DNA of 64,000 nt from Bacteroidaceae bacterium (GCA_017650105.1 JAGCFO010000025.1:181392-245391); one strand, 5' to 3'. Shown: positions 46,943 to 56,079, counted from the first letter of the stretch. The notes: generated by a model not told the origin, from the letters alone. Translations and numbers: made by a program.

Positions 46943-47860
46943 ATGATACCATCATTTGAAAAATTCATGTTACCAATCCTCGAATGGCTTAAGGATGGAG
47001 CAGTAAGAACGAATCGTGAAGCCCGTGCAAAAATGATTGAGGTCTTTCATATCTCTCAGGAAGACCTTGAAGAGAAGTTTAGCAAGGGTGGTTCACGATA
47101 TGACGGGCGCGTGAACTGGGCGTTGACGTTTCTTCGTCAGGCTGGCTTGACAAAGGCACAAGGTAGAGGGCGCCATGTAATAACAGAAGAGGGAAAAAAG
47201 CTGCTCTCTGAGGGTCTGACAAGTTTGACGGAAAAAATGTTGATTGCCAGATATGGTAATGTTAATCCTCAATTCTTCTATTCCAACAGGAAGAAAGCTA
47301 AGCCAGAGAATACAGATAAAGACCATGAAGACCATGCTGTTGACCCAGAAGAGTCTATTCACGATGCTGTACATCAAATGGAAGAGGCTTTAATCTCAGA
47401 GCTGTTGGAAAGAGTCAAGAAGATTCCGCCTTCTGATTTTGAAAAGTTAGTAGTTGAACTGCTCGTAAAGATGGGCTATGGTGGTAGCATGGAGGATGCA
47501 GCAACCATAACAAAGTATTCGGGTGATGAGGGTATAGATGGTATTATCAAGGAAGACATCCTTGGCTTAGACTCGATATATATTCAGGCGAAGAGATATT
47601 CAGGCGAAGCCATTGGTCGTCCTGTTCTTCAGGCGTTTGTGGGTGCTCTGTCACCTCATCACGCCAAGAAAGGAGTATTTATCACTACATCTACCTTCTC
47701 ACATCAAGCTATTGAATATGCAAAAGCAGCAGAAGCAAGAATAATTCTTATTGATGGCCATCAGCTTTGTAAGTATATGCTCCAGTTCAACCTTGGTGTA
47801 TCTACAAGAGAGGTAATAGAGATAAAAACTATTGACAGCGACTATTTTGATTTTAATTAG
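46943..47860 (+). CDS. mrr: Mrr-family restriction endonuclease (type IV-like)
   Basis: A 305-residue DNA-cleaving protein. The N-terminal Mrr_N winged helix runs from about residue 1 to 95. The C-terminal PD-(D/E)xK domain includes FEKLVVELLVKMGYGG, SGDEGIDGIIKED and DSIYIQAKRY, supplying the catalytic Asp and the QxK. Mrr enzymes cut modified DNA. No methylase or specificity subunit accompanies it. The gene is more AT-rich than its neighbours, in keeping with recent gain. Confidence 0.92.
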   Translation: MIPSFEKFMLPILEWLKDGAVRTNREARAKMIEVFHISQEDLEEKFSKGGSRYDGRVNWALTFLRQAGLTKAQGRGRHVITEEGKKLLSEGLTSLTEKMLIARYGNVNPQFFYSNRKKAKPENTDKDHEDHAVDPEESIHDAVHQMEEALISELLERVKKIPPSDFEKLVVELLVKMGYGGSMEDAATITKYSGDEGIDGIIKEDILGLDSIYIQAKRYSGEAIGRPVLQAFVGALSPHHAKKGVFITTSTFSHQAIEYAKAAEARIILIDGHQLCKYMLQFNLGVSTREVIEIKTIDSDYFDFN

Positions 47861-48226
47861 GAAGGAACGAAGCACAGGCACGATTCAAAAAGATTGACTT
47901 AAAGCTAACATGAATTCGGTATAAGAAATATCGCAATATAGTTTTGGAAATGTTTTTTTCAGTAACTTTATAGGTGGAAAACAAATTATCCCGAAAAAGA
48001 ACCGATTCCCATTACAACTTCAAATGTAATAGATATTTTCTGTATTCTAAACTCCCCTTCGCCCTGTTTTTTCTGTTTTTCTTCCCGAAAGGGCTGCAAT
48101 CCAACGATTGCCGGGAGATGGCGGAGTGAAGGGTGGAAGCGAGCTTCCAGCCCTATCCACGACGACACAATAGGAAGAGCGCGTCAGCGCACCCCTTTCG
48201 GGGAGGGTTTTCGAAGTTTTGTTTAC

Positions 48227-48423
48227 ATCTGATTACCCGATTATTTGATTATTTGATCATTTGACGACTTAATTATTTGATTATCCGTCTTATCCGTGCC
48301 ATCCGTGTTCGAAAAATGTCTTCGCCCGCAGCCCTTCACCTAATCATCTGATTATTTGATTACCCGATTCTTTGATTATCCGATTATCTGACTATCTGAT
48401 TATTTCATTGTCTGATTATCTAA
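48227..48423. repeat. Degenerate 8-bp tandem repeats (GATTATTT/GATTATCT type), two blocks
   Basis: The 555-base gap between the Mrr gene and the convergent exported phosphatase-family gene holds two runs of 8-base units, at about 48227-48284 and 48340-48423. They are built on GATTATTT, GATTATCC, GATTACCC and GATTATCT, with TTATCCGTGCCATCCGTG between them. The unit is the reverse complement of the repeat at 757-812. The rest of the gap (47861-48226) shows only short hairpins near 48072-48190 and no gene. Confidence 0.7.
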
Positions 48424-49411
48424 CTCCCATTTCCAGACGGACGAAGACGGGCAGATGATCGCTATATCCCCCGATGTACTTCATCCCGTTGTAAGAGCGG
48501 AAAGGACGATATCCACCGTACAGGCGTTCGCGCTCCAGCACAAAGGGAGCCCTGAAGACTTCAGCCGTGCCTCCGAGCACTTTCAACGAAGAGTTGTCCT
48601 CCATCAGAGAGGGCGAAACCAGCATCTGGTCCAACTGCTCCCACTTGCCCCGATAGCGATACGAACCCTTCTCCGATGCCGTCACGTTATGTAGCGGCAA
48701 CGAACGCACCGCCTCTCCCTCAGGCGTCTCGTTGAAGTCGCCCATCACTATGATATGCGCCTCGGGGCGAACCGTTTGGATAGAATCGATTAACGATGCC
48801 ACCACATCAGCTGCCATCTGCCGCAGAGGTTCCGTGCGACGGCGCCCGCTGAGCCTGCTGGGCCAGTGGCAGACAAACACATCCAGCGTGTCGCCGTTGA
48901 TGAGTTCTCCCGATGCGTAGAGCACAGGGCGGGCATGAGCACCCGCGCGAATCCGCTCCACAGGCACTTCATGGGACGATGTCGCGAGCAATCGGAAGAG
49001 ACTCGGGCGATACATCAGCGCGACATCCACACCTCGCGGATCACTTCCCTGAGTCATCACATATCTGTACCCCACGCTGTGCAGGAGCGAGTATTCGACG
49101 AGGGAGCACATGACGCTGTCGTTCTCCACCTCGCACATCCCCACAAGCATGGGAGCAGTATCTTCGCCTATCGAAGTGATCACCTGAGCGATGTGGCGCA
49201 CCTTCTCCGTCTTGCGCCAGAGAGTCCAATGTTTTCTCCCTTCGGGAAGGAAGTCAAAATCGTCGCACAGGCTATCGTGACGGCAGTCAAACAGGTTCTC
49301 CACGTTGTAGAACATCACCTTCATCGTCTGCTGTGCCGAGAGGCGTGAGGCGCACATCCCAAGCAGCACGACAGCAGTAATGACAAGAAACACTCTTCTA
49401 CCACTCATCAT
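48416..49411 (-). CDS. Exported endonuclease/exonuclease/phosphatase-family protein
   Basis: A 331-residue protein with a signal peptide (to about RLSAQ). The EEP fold motifs are present: VMFYNVENLFDC, GMCEVEND, DPRGVDVALMYRP, VCHWPSR, IVMGDFNETP and the closing GGYSDHLPVFV, which supply the metal-binding and catalytic His, Asp and Asn. The substrate could be nucleic acid, a phospholipid or another phosphoester; export favours scavenging. Two Mets begin the frame, and the second (49408) is equally possible. Confidence 0.87.
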   Translation of the reverse strand: MMSGRRVFLVITAVVLLGMCASRLSAQQTMKVMFYNVENLFDCRHDSLCDDFDFLPEGRKHWTLWRKTEKVRHIAQVITSIGEDTAPMLVGMCEVENDSVMCSLVEYSLLHSVGYRYVMTQGSDPRGVDVALMYRPSLFRLLATSSHEVPVERIRAGAHARPVLYASGELINGDTLDVFVCHWPSRLSGRRRTEPLRQMAADVVASLIDSIQTVRPEAHIIVMGDFNETPEGEAVRSLPLHNVTASEKGSYRYRGKWEQLDQMLVSPSLMEDNSSLKVLGGTAEVFRAPFVLERERLYGGYRPFRSYNGMKYIGGYSDHLPVFVRLEMGVR

Positions 49412-49423
49412 CGATTATTCCTT

Positions 49424-49498
49424 CTCCAAAACATTTTTTCCCTTCTTCATCTCGCGATATTTGTTCTCCAAAAAAATTTTTCCCTTCTCGAAAAATGG
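49424..49498. repeat. AT-rich intergenic motif, tandem copies near rlmH
   Basis: Two adjacent copies of the CCTTCTCCAAAA...TTTTTTCCCTTCT block, with TCTCGCGATATTTGTTCTCC between them. It is the same family as 4649-4735, 38868-38935 and 51894-51986. Confidence 0.6.
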
Positions 49499-49508
49499 CG
49501 CTTCGCGG

Positions 49509-49982
49509 TTAGCTGTGATGATAGGGAAGATTGTTGAGAATAGAGAGTGCGCGGTAGTACTGTTCGACGAAGATGAGGCGTACCATCTGATGGGAGAACG
49601 TCATCTGCGAGAGCGACAGCTTGGCATCGGCTTTTTCGTACACAGCAGGCGAGAAACCATAAGGTCCTCCGATGACGAATACTATCCTTCGGCTCAACGT
49701 GTTCATTTTCTGCTGCAGCCACTGGGCGAACCCTTCGGAGGAGAACTCTCGGCCCCCTTCGTCGAGCAGCACCACATAGTCGCCGGGCTGCACGAGCTTG
49801 AGTATCTGCTCTCCCTCGCGCTGCTTCTGCTGCTCGCGGCTCATGTTCTTGACGTCGCGCACGTCGGGGATCACTTTCATCTCGAGCGGAACGAAGTGTG
49901 AAGCCCTTGACAGATAGTCGTCGACAGCCTCGTTGAGATACTTGCTGTCGGTCTTCCCGATGGCTACGAGGAGTGCTTTCAT
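49509..49982 (-). CDS. rlmH: 23S rRNA pseudouridine-1915 N3-methyltransferase
   Basis: A 157-residue SPOUT methyltransferase that modifies helix 69 of 23S rRNA. The C-terminal knot reads VVLLDEGGREFSSEGFAQWL, FVIGGPYGFSPAVYEKAD and the ending LIFVEQYYRALSILNNLPYHH, which is strongly conserved. Its ATG overlaps the stop of the upstream yihY-like gene by four bases, which fixes the start at 49982. Confidence 0.96.
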   Translation of the reverse strand: MKALLVAIGKTDSKYLNEAVDDYLSRASHFVPLEMKVIPDVRDVKNMSREQQKQREGEQILKLVQPGDYVVLLDEGGREFSSEGFAQWLQQKMNTLSRRIVFVIGGPYGFSPAVYEKADAKLSLSQMTFSHQMVRLIFVEQYYRALSILNNLPYHHS

Positions 49983-51316
49983 GGCTGGAGATCCTTGAGC
50001 AACACCTGGCTCTCGGTGTTGTACATGCTCTCTTTGCTCTTCATGAGCGCCAGCCATTGGCTGTTGAACTTCTCGGCGTAGTCGGTCTTGAAGTCCTCGC
50101 TGCCGCTGGTGTCGAGCGTGCGCAGCAGATAGCCGACGGTGAGGTTGTTGATGTCCTGCGTGGGCATATAGCGGAAGTTGTCAGCCTTCGCATCAGGGTC
50201 TCCCACCGAGCAGATAAGCCCGTCGTCCTCCAGCTCGTTCATCACCTGTTCGGCCAGCCGATAGGGGATGTCGGTCTCTTTGGCAAGCTCGGGCACGCTG
50301 AAGGGCTGCCCCCCTTCCTCGAAGCGCTTGCAGATGAGCGACATGAAGAGGATGCACGTGAAATCGTAGAAGCGGTTGCTGACATTCTCTACATCCTGAT
50401 TGAAGCTATACTGCCGGATGTTCTGGCTCACGTAGGTGAGCTCCACGCCGAAGAGGACGATGCACCAGGCGATGTTGATGAAGAAGAGGATAAGGGGGAT
50501 GGCGGCAAACGAGCCGTAGATGGCGTTGTAGGCCGAGATGTTTACCTGCACGTTGATGTAGAAGTAGAAGAACGCCTGAAAGAGTATGCCCATGAGCATT
50601 CCCGGTACGATGGCGTGACGGAACTGCACCCTGGTGTTGGGAAAGAAGATGTACATCCCCGTGAAGATGAGGCCCATCAGCAGGTAGGGCGTCACCTTAA
50701 GGACAAAGTTGACAAAGGCGCTCAGGAACATCAGCCCCTCGATGCTCTCGTAGATGGTGGACATGAAAATGGACCATCCGCTGATGAGAATAAGGATGAT
50801 GGGTAGCAGGAGGAACATGGAGAAATAGTCGGTGATCTTGCGGAAATAGGAGCGCTGCTTGCGCACGCCCCAAATCATGTTCATGCTCTGCTCGATGTTG
50901 CCTGTCAGGCTGATGATGGCCCAGAGCAGCACTATCAAGCCCACGCCGATGAAAACCCCGCTGTGGGTATGCTCGAGATAGGAGTCGATGAAGTTCATGA
51001 TGGTGTCGACCGTATTTCCCCCTACGGCGATGCCCTTGCGCAGAAGCGACTCAAGCAGGTTGGAGAAGCCGAATCCCTTGGCAATAGCGAAGAGCAGCGC
51101 CATGATGGGCACGATGGAGAACAGGGTGGAGTAAGTGAGCGCCTTTGCGCGCATCTGCACACGGTCGTTCAAGTATCGGTTGATGGAGAGGTAGGTAACC
51201 TTGAGGAGATAGTTACGGTTGTACTCTCCGCGCGACACCTCCGTATCCTTCACCCTCCACACCGAGCGGGTCAAGAAGACTACCACTTTCCTTATGCTGT
51301 TCATCAGATTAGGCAT
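49979..51316 (-). CDS. YihY/BrkB-family inner-membrane protein
   Basis: A 445-residue membrane protein with about six membrane helices in residues 60-310. The YihY pattern is visible in ALTYSTLFSIVPIMALLFAI, WAIISLTGNIEQSMNMIWGV and YGSFAAIPLILFFINIAWC. A C-terminal soluble extension of about 120 residues has a winged-helix look (FSVPELAKETDIPYRLAEQV), common in Bacteroidetes members. Function is not established. It is translationally coupled to rlmH. Confidence 0.85.
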   Translation of the reverse strand: MPNLMNSIRKVVVFLTRSVWRVKDTEVSRGEYNRNYLLKVTYLSINRYLNDRVQMRAKALTYSTLFSIVPIMALLFAIAKGFGFSNLLESLLRKGIAVGGNTVDTIMNFIDSYLEHTHSGVFIGVGLIVLLWAIISLTGNIEQSMNMIWGVRKQRSYFRKITDYFSMFLLLPIILILISGWSIFMSTIYESIEGLMFLSAFVNFVLKVTPYLLMGLIFTGMYIFFPNTRVQFRHAIVPGMLMGILFQAFFYFYINVQVNISAYNAIYGSFAAIPLILFFINIAWCIVLFGVELTYVSQNIRQYSFNQDVENVSNRFYDFTCILFMSLICKRFEEGGQPFSVPELAKETDIPYRLAEQVMNELEDDGLICSVGDPDAKADNFRYMPTQDINNLTVGYLLRTLDTSGSEDFKTDYAEKFNSQWLALMKSKESMYNTESQVLLKDLQP

Positions 51317-51385
51317 ACGACGTCATATTAGATATTCAAAAAACCCTGATGCCAAGCCTCCCTCGGGGAGAGCGGCAGCATCGTA

Positions 51386-51747
51386 AAAAAAGTAGAAACA
51401 GTTGGCCTGTAAGCCGGGTTCTGTACCCCTGAGGGGCGTCTGTCATCTATCTACATCCGCTGTTGCCAACGGACTCCAGCGTTCTACCCTCCGGCTCGGA
51501 CGAGCAGCCCTCAAGCGCCGGTATACATGAACTTGCAACTCCCAAGACGCACAGCATGCCGATCGCCCGGCATCTGGTGAGCTCTTACCTCACCTTCTCA
51601 CCCTTACTCCCCGAGGGGAGCGGTTGTTTTCTTCTGCGTTACTCCACCGTCGCCAGCAGCTTTCTGTTAGGAAGTGGGATTGCTCTGTGTTGCCCGGACT
51701 TTCCTCTTGCCCCTGAAGGCAAGCGACAGACCGTCCAACTGTTTCTA
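51386..51747 (-). ncRNA. rnpB: RNase P RNA, bacterial type A
   Basis: The catalytic RNA that trims tRNA 5' ends. Hallmarks on the minus strand are GAGGAAAGTCCGGGC near the 5' end and ACAGAACCCGGCTTACAGG near the 3' end. The terminal helix pairs AGAAACAGTTGG with CCAACTGTTTCT, and a T run (51385-51391) closes the gene. It is expressed from a strong promoter cassette (51753-51783) shared with the glycogen synthase gene. Confidence 0.95.
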
Positions 51748-51751
51748 AACT

Positions 51752-51856
51752 GCAAAGATACGAATAAGCGAGCGGAGAACAAAATAAATTAACGATTTAT
51801 TTTTTCTCCCGAGCGAAAGTATCTTAAACCGCAGGTTAAAGATACGAATAAGCGAG
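51752..51856 (-). promoter_or_regulatory. Palindromic promoter cassette for rnpB (copy 2, plus partial copy)
   Basis: Minus strand: TTTG (51780-51783), 19 bases, TATCTTTG (51753-51760). Inner arms AAAATAAAT (51781-51789) and ATTTATTTT (51795-51803); outer arms AAGATAC (51755-51761) and GTATCTT (51819-51825). Compared with copy 1, the outer arm carries A-T where copy 1 has G-C, changed on both sides. At 51838-51856 the right-end sequence recurs (AAAGATACGAATAAGCGAG), a truncated further copy. Confidence 0.85.
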
Positions 51857-51893
51857 AAGAGACGATGCTTTTGTGTCACGCATCAAACCTTCA

Positions 51894-51986
51894 CCCATTT
51901 TTTCTTTCTTCAAAAATTTTTTTTCCTTCTCGAAAAAAAATTTTCCCTTCTTCATATCGCAATATTCCTTCTTCATATTATCTTTG
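51894..51986 (+). promoter_or_regulatory. AT-rich motif copies ending in the Fur-family gene promoter
   Basis: Repeated CTTCTCGAAAAAAAATTTTC and CTTCTTCATAT blocks lead into the -7 box TATCTTTG at 51979-51986. The ATG of the regulator starts only five bases later. Confidence 0.6.
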
Positions 51987-51990
51987 CAGT

Positions 51991-52425
51991 ATGATAAGCG
52001 ATGAGCAACTTATTTTGCGGCTCAAGGCGCACGGCGTGAGGGCTACGGCAATGCGCCTATTGGTGCTGGGCACCCTGTCGGATGCTCACACCACACTTAG
52101 TCTGCGCGACTTGGAGGATGCCCTCTATCCTGCCGACAAAAGTACTATCTTCCGCACCCTCTCTCTCTTCGAGGCTCATCATCTGGTGCATGCTATCGAC
52201 GACGGAACGGGCACCACGCGCTACGAGGCGTGCATGAGCGATGATGATCATCACGACTCCGACGACAGGCATGCCCACTTTCATTGCTTGCACTGCGGCA
52301 AGACCTTCTGCCTTACCGACATCGCGATGCCCGAACCCGCGTTGCCTGACAAATATGTCGCGCTCTCCGTCAATTACGTCATTACGGGTTATTGCCCCGA
52401 CTGCGCCAAGAAACATCCTATTTAA
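51991..52425 (+). CDS. Fur-family metal-dependent regulator
   Basis: A 144-residue repressor of the Fur/Zur/PerR family. The N-terminal winged helix includes LRLKAHGVRATAMRLLVLG and LYPADKSTIFRTLSLFEAHH. The C-terminal half carries a His-rich regulatory site (DDHHDSDDRHAHFHC) and two CxxC pairs (CLHC and CPDC) for structural zinc. The His-rich loop suggests zinc or iron sensing; subtype not resolved. The -7 box ends five bases before the ATG, so the message may be leaderless or nearly so. Confidence 0.9.
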   Translation: MISDEQLILRLKAHGVRATAMRLLVLGTLSDAHTTLSLRDLEDALYPADKSTIFRTLSLFEAHHLVHAIDDGTGTTRYEACMSDDDHHDSDDRHAHFHCLHCGKTFCLTDIAMPEPALPDKYVALSVNYVITGYCPDCAKKHPI

Positions 52426-52592
52426 AAAGGTAGGGCGAGGGCAAAGGCTCCTGATGCTCCCCATAGGACCAACAATGAGGAACGCCTAAGAGCCTGAATG
52501 AAAGAAATCCCTTAGGGTAAAACTGACAGAAGGGCGCCATCAAATGACTGAAAGAAATCGCCAGAAAAAACCCGTAAATTCGGCACTCTTTT

Positions 52593-52623
52593 TTTGTTTT
52601 CTTCCATATTGCCATTAACTTTG
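52593..52623 (+). promoter_or_regulatory. Promoter of the cobalamin uptake locus
   Basis: TTTG at 52593-52596, 19 bases, TAACTTTG at 52616-52623. The transcript would start near 52629, at the 5' edge of the riboswitch. Confidence 0.8.
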
Positions 52624-52628
52624 CAGCG

Positions 52629-52815
52629 CAATGGTTTCCGAGAGGCAGATTGTTGCCCCGAAGAGTAAATTGGAATCCGGTGAAAGTCCGGAACAGTACC
52701 TGCTGCTGTAAGTCTCAAAGAAGTAAAGAAGTTTGCCGTAATCTATATCGCCACTGGTTGACCTCAAAGACTGGGAAGGCATCGGCAAAACAGAGACAAG
52801 TCAGAAAACCAGCCA
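52629..52815 (+). promoter_or_regulatory. Cobalamin riboswitch
   Basis: Conserved parts in order: GGAATCCGGTGAAAGTCCGG (52672-52691), GCTGCTGTAA (52702-52711), GCCACTGG (52751-52758), GACTGGGAAGGC and the B12-box-like AGTCAGAAAACCAGCC (52799-52814). It sits between the promoter and the btuB start. High cobalamin should switch off the uptake genes, probably by blocking translation, since no terminator is evident before the ATG at 52868. Confidence 0.93.
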
Positions 52816-52867
52816 TTGAAACAAGCGACTGATCTGCCGCCTGCAGGATTACGGGCGAGAAAAGTGT

Positions 52868-54922
52868 ATGAGAAAGAGAACTTTTCCACATCTGCTGCTT
52901 TCGGCTCTGATATGCCTCACGGCACATCAAGGGGGACTCTTTGCCTCCGAGGGGAACAACGACGGGCTCACGATGGAGGAAGTGTTCATCTTGAATGACT
53001 CGGTTGCTTTAGACGAAGTTGTCGTCACTGCCGAACATACGGCACGCGAAGTTGCTCCCGTTCAGCAAATGCAGGGCAAGCAGTTGGAGCGTCTTGCCGT
53101 TCATTCCGTTGCCGACGCCCTGCGTTACTATAGCGGCATTCAGATAAAAGACTACGGAGGCATCGGAGGACTGAAGACGGTGAATGTTCGCTCGATGGGC
53201 AGCCAGCACGTAGGCATCTTCTTCGATGGAGTGCAGTTAGGGAATGCTCAGAACGGCACCATCGACCTTGGGCGCTACTCGCTCGACAATATGGAAAGCA
53301 TAGCCCTCTATAACGGGCAGAAAAGTTCCATCCTTCAGTCGGCAAAAGACTATGCCTCAGCAAGCGCTGTCTATATGCGTACCCGCAAGCCTTCGTTTCT
53401 TTCCACACGGCGCAACAACTGGAACATAGGGCTGAAGGCAGGCTCCTTCGACACCTATAATCCCTCGCTGCTGTGGGAACACCGCATCGACTCCACCACA
53501 TCCAGCAGCATCAGCGCCGAATGGCTTACGACAAGCGGGCGTTATCCCTTCACGCTGCAGAAACGAGACGGATACGACACCACGATGGTGCGGAGAAACG
53601 GAGATGTCGATGCCCTGCGAATGGAAGCAGCACTCTTCGGGCACAGCACACGCACCGACTGGAGGGCAAAAGCCTACTTCTACAACTCTGAAAGGGGCTA
53701 CCCGGGTGCTGTCGTGCGCGAATCGCCGGGACAACTGAGCCATCAAGACAGGCAATGGGACACCAACGCTTTCGTTCAGGGAAGCCTTCGCTACGATGCC
53801 TCAAGCCATTATACCCTTCAGACGTTGGCAAAATATGCCTACGATTATCTGCATTATCTCTCAGATCCGCGCCTTGATGTCTCAACTATGTACATCGACA
53901 ATCATTTCCGCCAACAGGAAGCGTACGTCTCTGCCACACACCTCTTTACCCTTACTCCGTGGATAAGCCTTTCCGCTGCTACCGACCTTCAGTATAACAC
54001 GCTTGATGCCGACCTTACTGACTTCGTCTTCCCTTCGCGCCTTACGGCGTTAGCTTCGGCTGCAACGTCTGTTGACTGGCAGCGTTTCCGCTTTCTCGGC
54101 AGCATGTTGTTCACTCATGTGGATGAGAGCACACGCCTTCAAAGCGCCCAGAGAGGCACATTCAATCGGCTCACCCCTACCCTCATCGCTTCCTGGAAGC
54201 CATTTGAGCAGACAGAATGGAACTTGCGTGCGCTATACAAGAAGATTTTCCGCATGCCCACGCTCAACGACCTTTACTATACCTTCATCGGCAACGTCAA
54301 CCTGAAGCCTGAATACACCACCCAATACAATCTCGGCACCACTTACGCCCTGAAACCGACAGAAGGAATCCTTAGGAGATTGGAGATTCAGACGGATGTC
54401 TATTATAATACCGTGAAGGACAAAATCATTGCGATGCCCACTTCCAACCAGTTCCGCTGGACAATGATCAATCTCGGATATGTCGAAATAAAAGGGATTG
54501 ACGTCGCCCTGCAAACAGACTGGATGACAGAATTTGTGGGGCATGCCTTGCGCCTCACTTACACCTTTCAGCAGGCAAAGGATATGACTGACCCACAGAG
54601 TCCCTGGTACGGGGGGCAGATACCCTACATACCCTGGAACAGCGGCTCAGTCGTATATAGCGGTGACTGGAACAAATGGGCTTGGAATGTGAGTTTCATC
54701 TACACGGGCGAGCGGTACGAGTCTGTTGCCAACATAACCGAAAACCACTCCCAGCCTTGGTACACAACCGACTTGAGCCTCTCGCGCACATTCGGAATAC
54801 GTTCCTTTGCCCTCCGCTCCACGCTGGAAGTGAATAATCTTTTCAACCAGCAATACGAAGTAGTACAATGCTACCCTATGCCCGGCATCAACGGCAGAAT
54901 CAAACTAAATCTCATCATCTAA
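52868..54922 (+). CDS. btuB: TonB-dependent cobalamin receptor
   Basis: A 684-residue outer-membrane transporter. The signal peptide ends near LFAS. A TonB-box-like segment (ALDEVVVTAEHT) leads into the plug domain (ADALRYYSGIQIKDYGG, VNVRSMGSQHVGIFFDGVQL), followed by a 22-stranded barrel. It lacks the N-terminal carboxypeptidase-like extension of SusC proteins. The riboswitch upstream and BtuG and BtuH-like genes downstream assign cobalamin or related corrinoids as substrate. Its stop overlaps the btuG start by one base (TAATG). Confidence 0.93.
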   Translation: MRKRTFPHLLLSALICLTAHQGGLFASEGNNDGLTMEEVFILNDSVALDEVVVTAEHTAREVAPVQQMQGKQLERLAVHSVADALRYYSGIQIKDYGGIGGLKTVNVRSMGSQHVGIFFDGVQLGNAQNGTIDLGRYSLDNMESIALYNGQKSSILQSAKDYASASAVYMRTRKPSFLSTRRNNWNIGLKAGSFDTYNPSLLWEHRIDSTTSSSISAEWLTTSGRYPFTLQKRDGYDTTMVRRNGDVDALRMEAALFGHSTRTDWRAKAYFYNSERGYPGAVVRESPGQLSHQDRQWDTNAFVQGSLRYDASSHYTLQTLAKYAYDYLHYLSDPRLDVSTMYIDNHFRQQEAYVSATHLFTLTPWISLSAATDLQYNTLDADLTDFVFPSRLTALASAATSVDWQRFRFLGSMLFTHVDESTRLQSAQRGTFNRLTPTLIASWKPFEQTEWNLRALYKKIFRMPTLNDLYYTFIGNVNLKPEYTTQYNLGTTYALKPTEGILRRLEIQTDVYYNTVKDKIIAMPTSNQFRWTMINLGYVEIKGIDVALQTDWMTEFVGHALRLTYTFQQAKDMTDPQSPWYGGQIPYIPWNSGSVVYSGDWNKWAWNVSFIYTGERYESVANITENHSQPWYTTDLSLSRTFGIRSFALRSTLEVNNLFNQQYEVVQCYPMPGINGRIKLNLII

Positions 54923-56079
54923 TGACACGCTCGAAACACATATACCTTATTCTATTGCTCACGCTTCTGGCAACATTTTCATCCTGTCATCAAGATGAAG
55001 ACATCATCCCCAGCGTGCAAGAGAAAGTGACATCGCCCGAACAAACAGCACAAATCAAAGGCTTCTATGTGCTGAATGAGGGGAGCATGGGCAGCAACAA
55101 ATGCACCCTCGACTACTTCGACTACACCACAGGCATCTACTCGCGAAACATCTTTGCTGAGAGAAATCCAGGCGTGGTGCAGGAGTTGGGCGACGTGGGC
55201 AACGACATTTCCATCTACGGCAACAAGCTTTATGCCGTTGTCAACTGCTCTCATTTCGTGGAGGTTATGGATGCCCGCACAGCACGGCACATCACTCAAA
55301 TCAGCATACCCAACTGCCGCAACATCGTTTTCGACGGGCCCTACGCCTACGTTTCCTCCTACGCAGGCCCCGTGCTTATCGATCCGAATGCGCGTCTCGG
55401 GTATGTGGCACGCATCGACACCGCTACGCTCCAAGTTGTTGACTCCTGCACCGTGGGCTACCAGCCTGAGCAAATGGCAGTTATGAACGGAAAACTATAC
55501 GTTGCTAACTCGGGAGGCTACCGTGCTCCCAACTACGACAGCAGAGTGAGCGTCATCAACCTGAACACATTCCAGCATGAAAAAGACATCGACGTCGCGA
55601 TAAACCTTCATCGGATGGTATCGGATAAAAAGCGCGGCAAAATCTACGTGTCTTCGCGCGGGAACTATGCCGAGACAGGCTCCGACATCTATGTGATTGA
55701 CGCGTCTTCCGACAACGTAGTGGGCTCCCTCTCAGTTCCTTGCAGCAGCATGACTCTGTCAGGCGACTCTCTCTACATCGTTTCCTCCGAGTGGAACAAC
55801 GCATCAGCCTCATACAAAACCACATTTGCCATTTACGATGTGGCTCGCGGGCAACTGCTCCCCCACTCTTTCATTACCGACGGCTCGGAGACGTCTATCG
55901 ACAAGCCCTACGGATTGGCTGTAAATCCAGAAAATGGCGATATCCTCGTCACAGACGCTGCTGACTACATCACCCCGGGCACTCTGCGCTGTTACGACAA
56001 GCGGGGAGCCCTCCGTTGGAAAGTGATGACTGGAGATATTCCCAGTTCCATTGCCTTCTCGCCCTTTTCGGCAAAGTAA
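54922..56079 (+). CDS. btuG: BtuG-like surface cobalamin-binding lipoprotein
   Basis: A 385-residue lipoprotein (lipobox TFSSC) with a seven-bladed beta-propeller of the DUF5074/YncE type. Typical BtuG sentences are GFYVLNEGSMGSNKCTLDYF, NPGVVQELGDVGNDISIYG, KLYAVVNCSHFVEVMDA and YAYVSSYAGPV. In Bacteroides, BtuG sits on BtuB as a lid, binds cobalamin extremely tightly and can strip it from intrinsic factor. It is translationally coupled to btuB, so equal amounts are likely. Confidence 0.92.
   Translation: MTRSKHIYLILLLTLLATFSSCHQDEDIIPSVQEKVTSPEQTAQIKGFYVLNEGSMGSNKCTLDYFDYTTGIYSRNIFAERNPGVVQELGDVGNDISIYGNKLYAVVNCSHFVEVMDARTARHITQISIPNCRNIVFDGPYAYVSSYAGPVLIDPNARLGYVARIDTATLQVVDSCTVGYQPEQMAVMNGKLYVANSGGYRAPNYDSRVSVINLNTFQHEKDIDVAINLHRMVSDKKRGKIYVSSRGNYAETGSDIYVIDASSDNVVGSLSVPCSSMTLSGDSLYIVSSEWNNASASYKTTFAIYDVARGQLLPHSFITDGSETSIDKPYGLAVNPENGDILVTDAADYITPGTLRCYDKRGALRWKVMTGDIPSSIAFSPFSAK

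Noticed and set aside
48072..48190. GC-richer patch with hairpins between Mrr and the convergent gene, considered as a small RNA
   Set aside because: No promoter box or coherent multi-helix fold was seen; only short self-complementary stretches such as CCCGAAAGGG.
51463..51792. 109-codon open frame across RNase P RNA
   Set aside because: The stretch is rnpB, shown by its conserved core and terminal helix; the frame is incidental.
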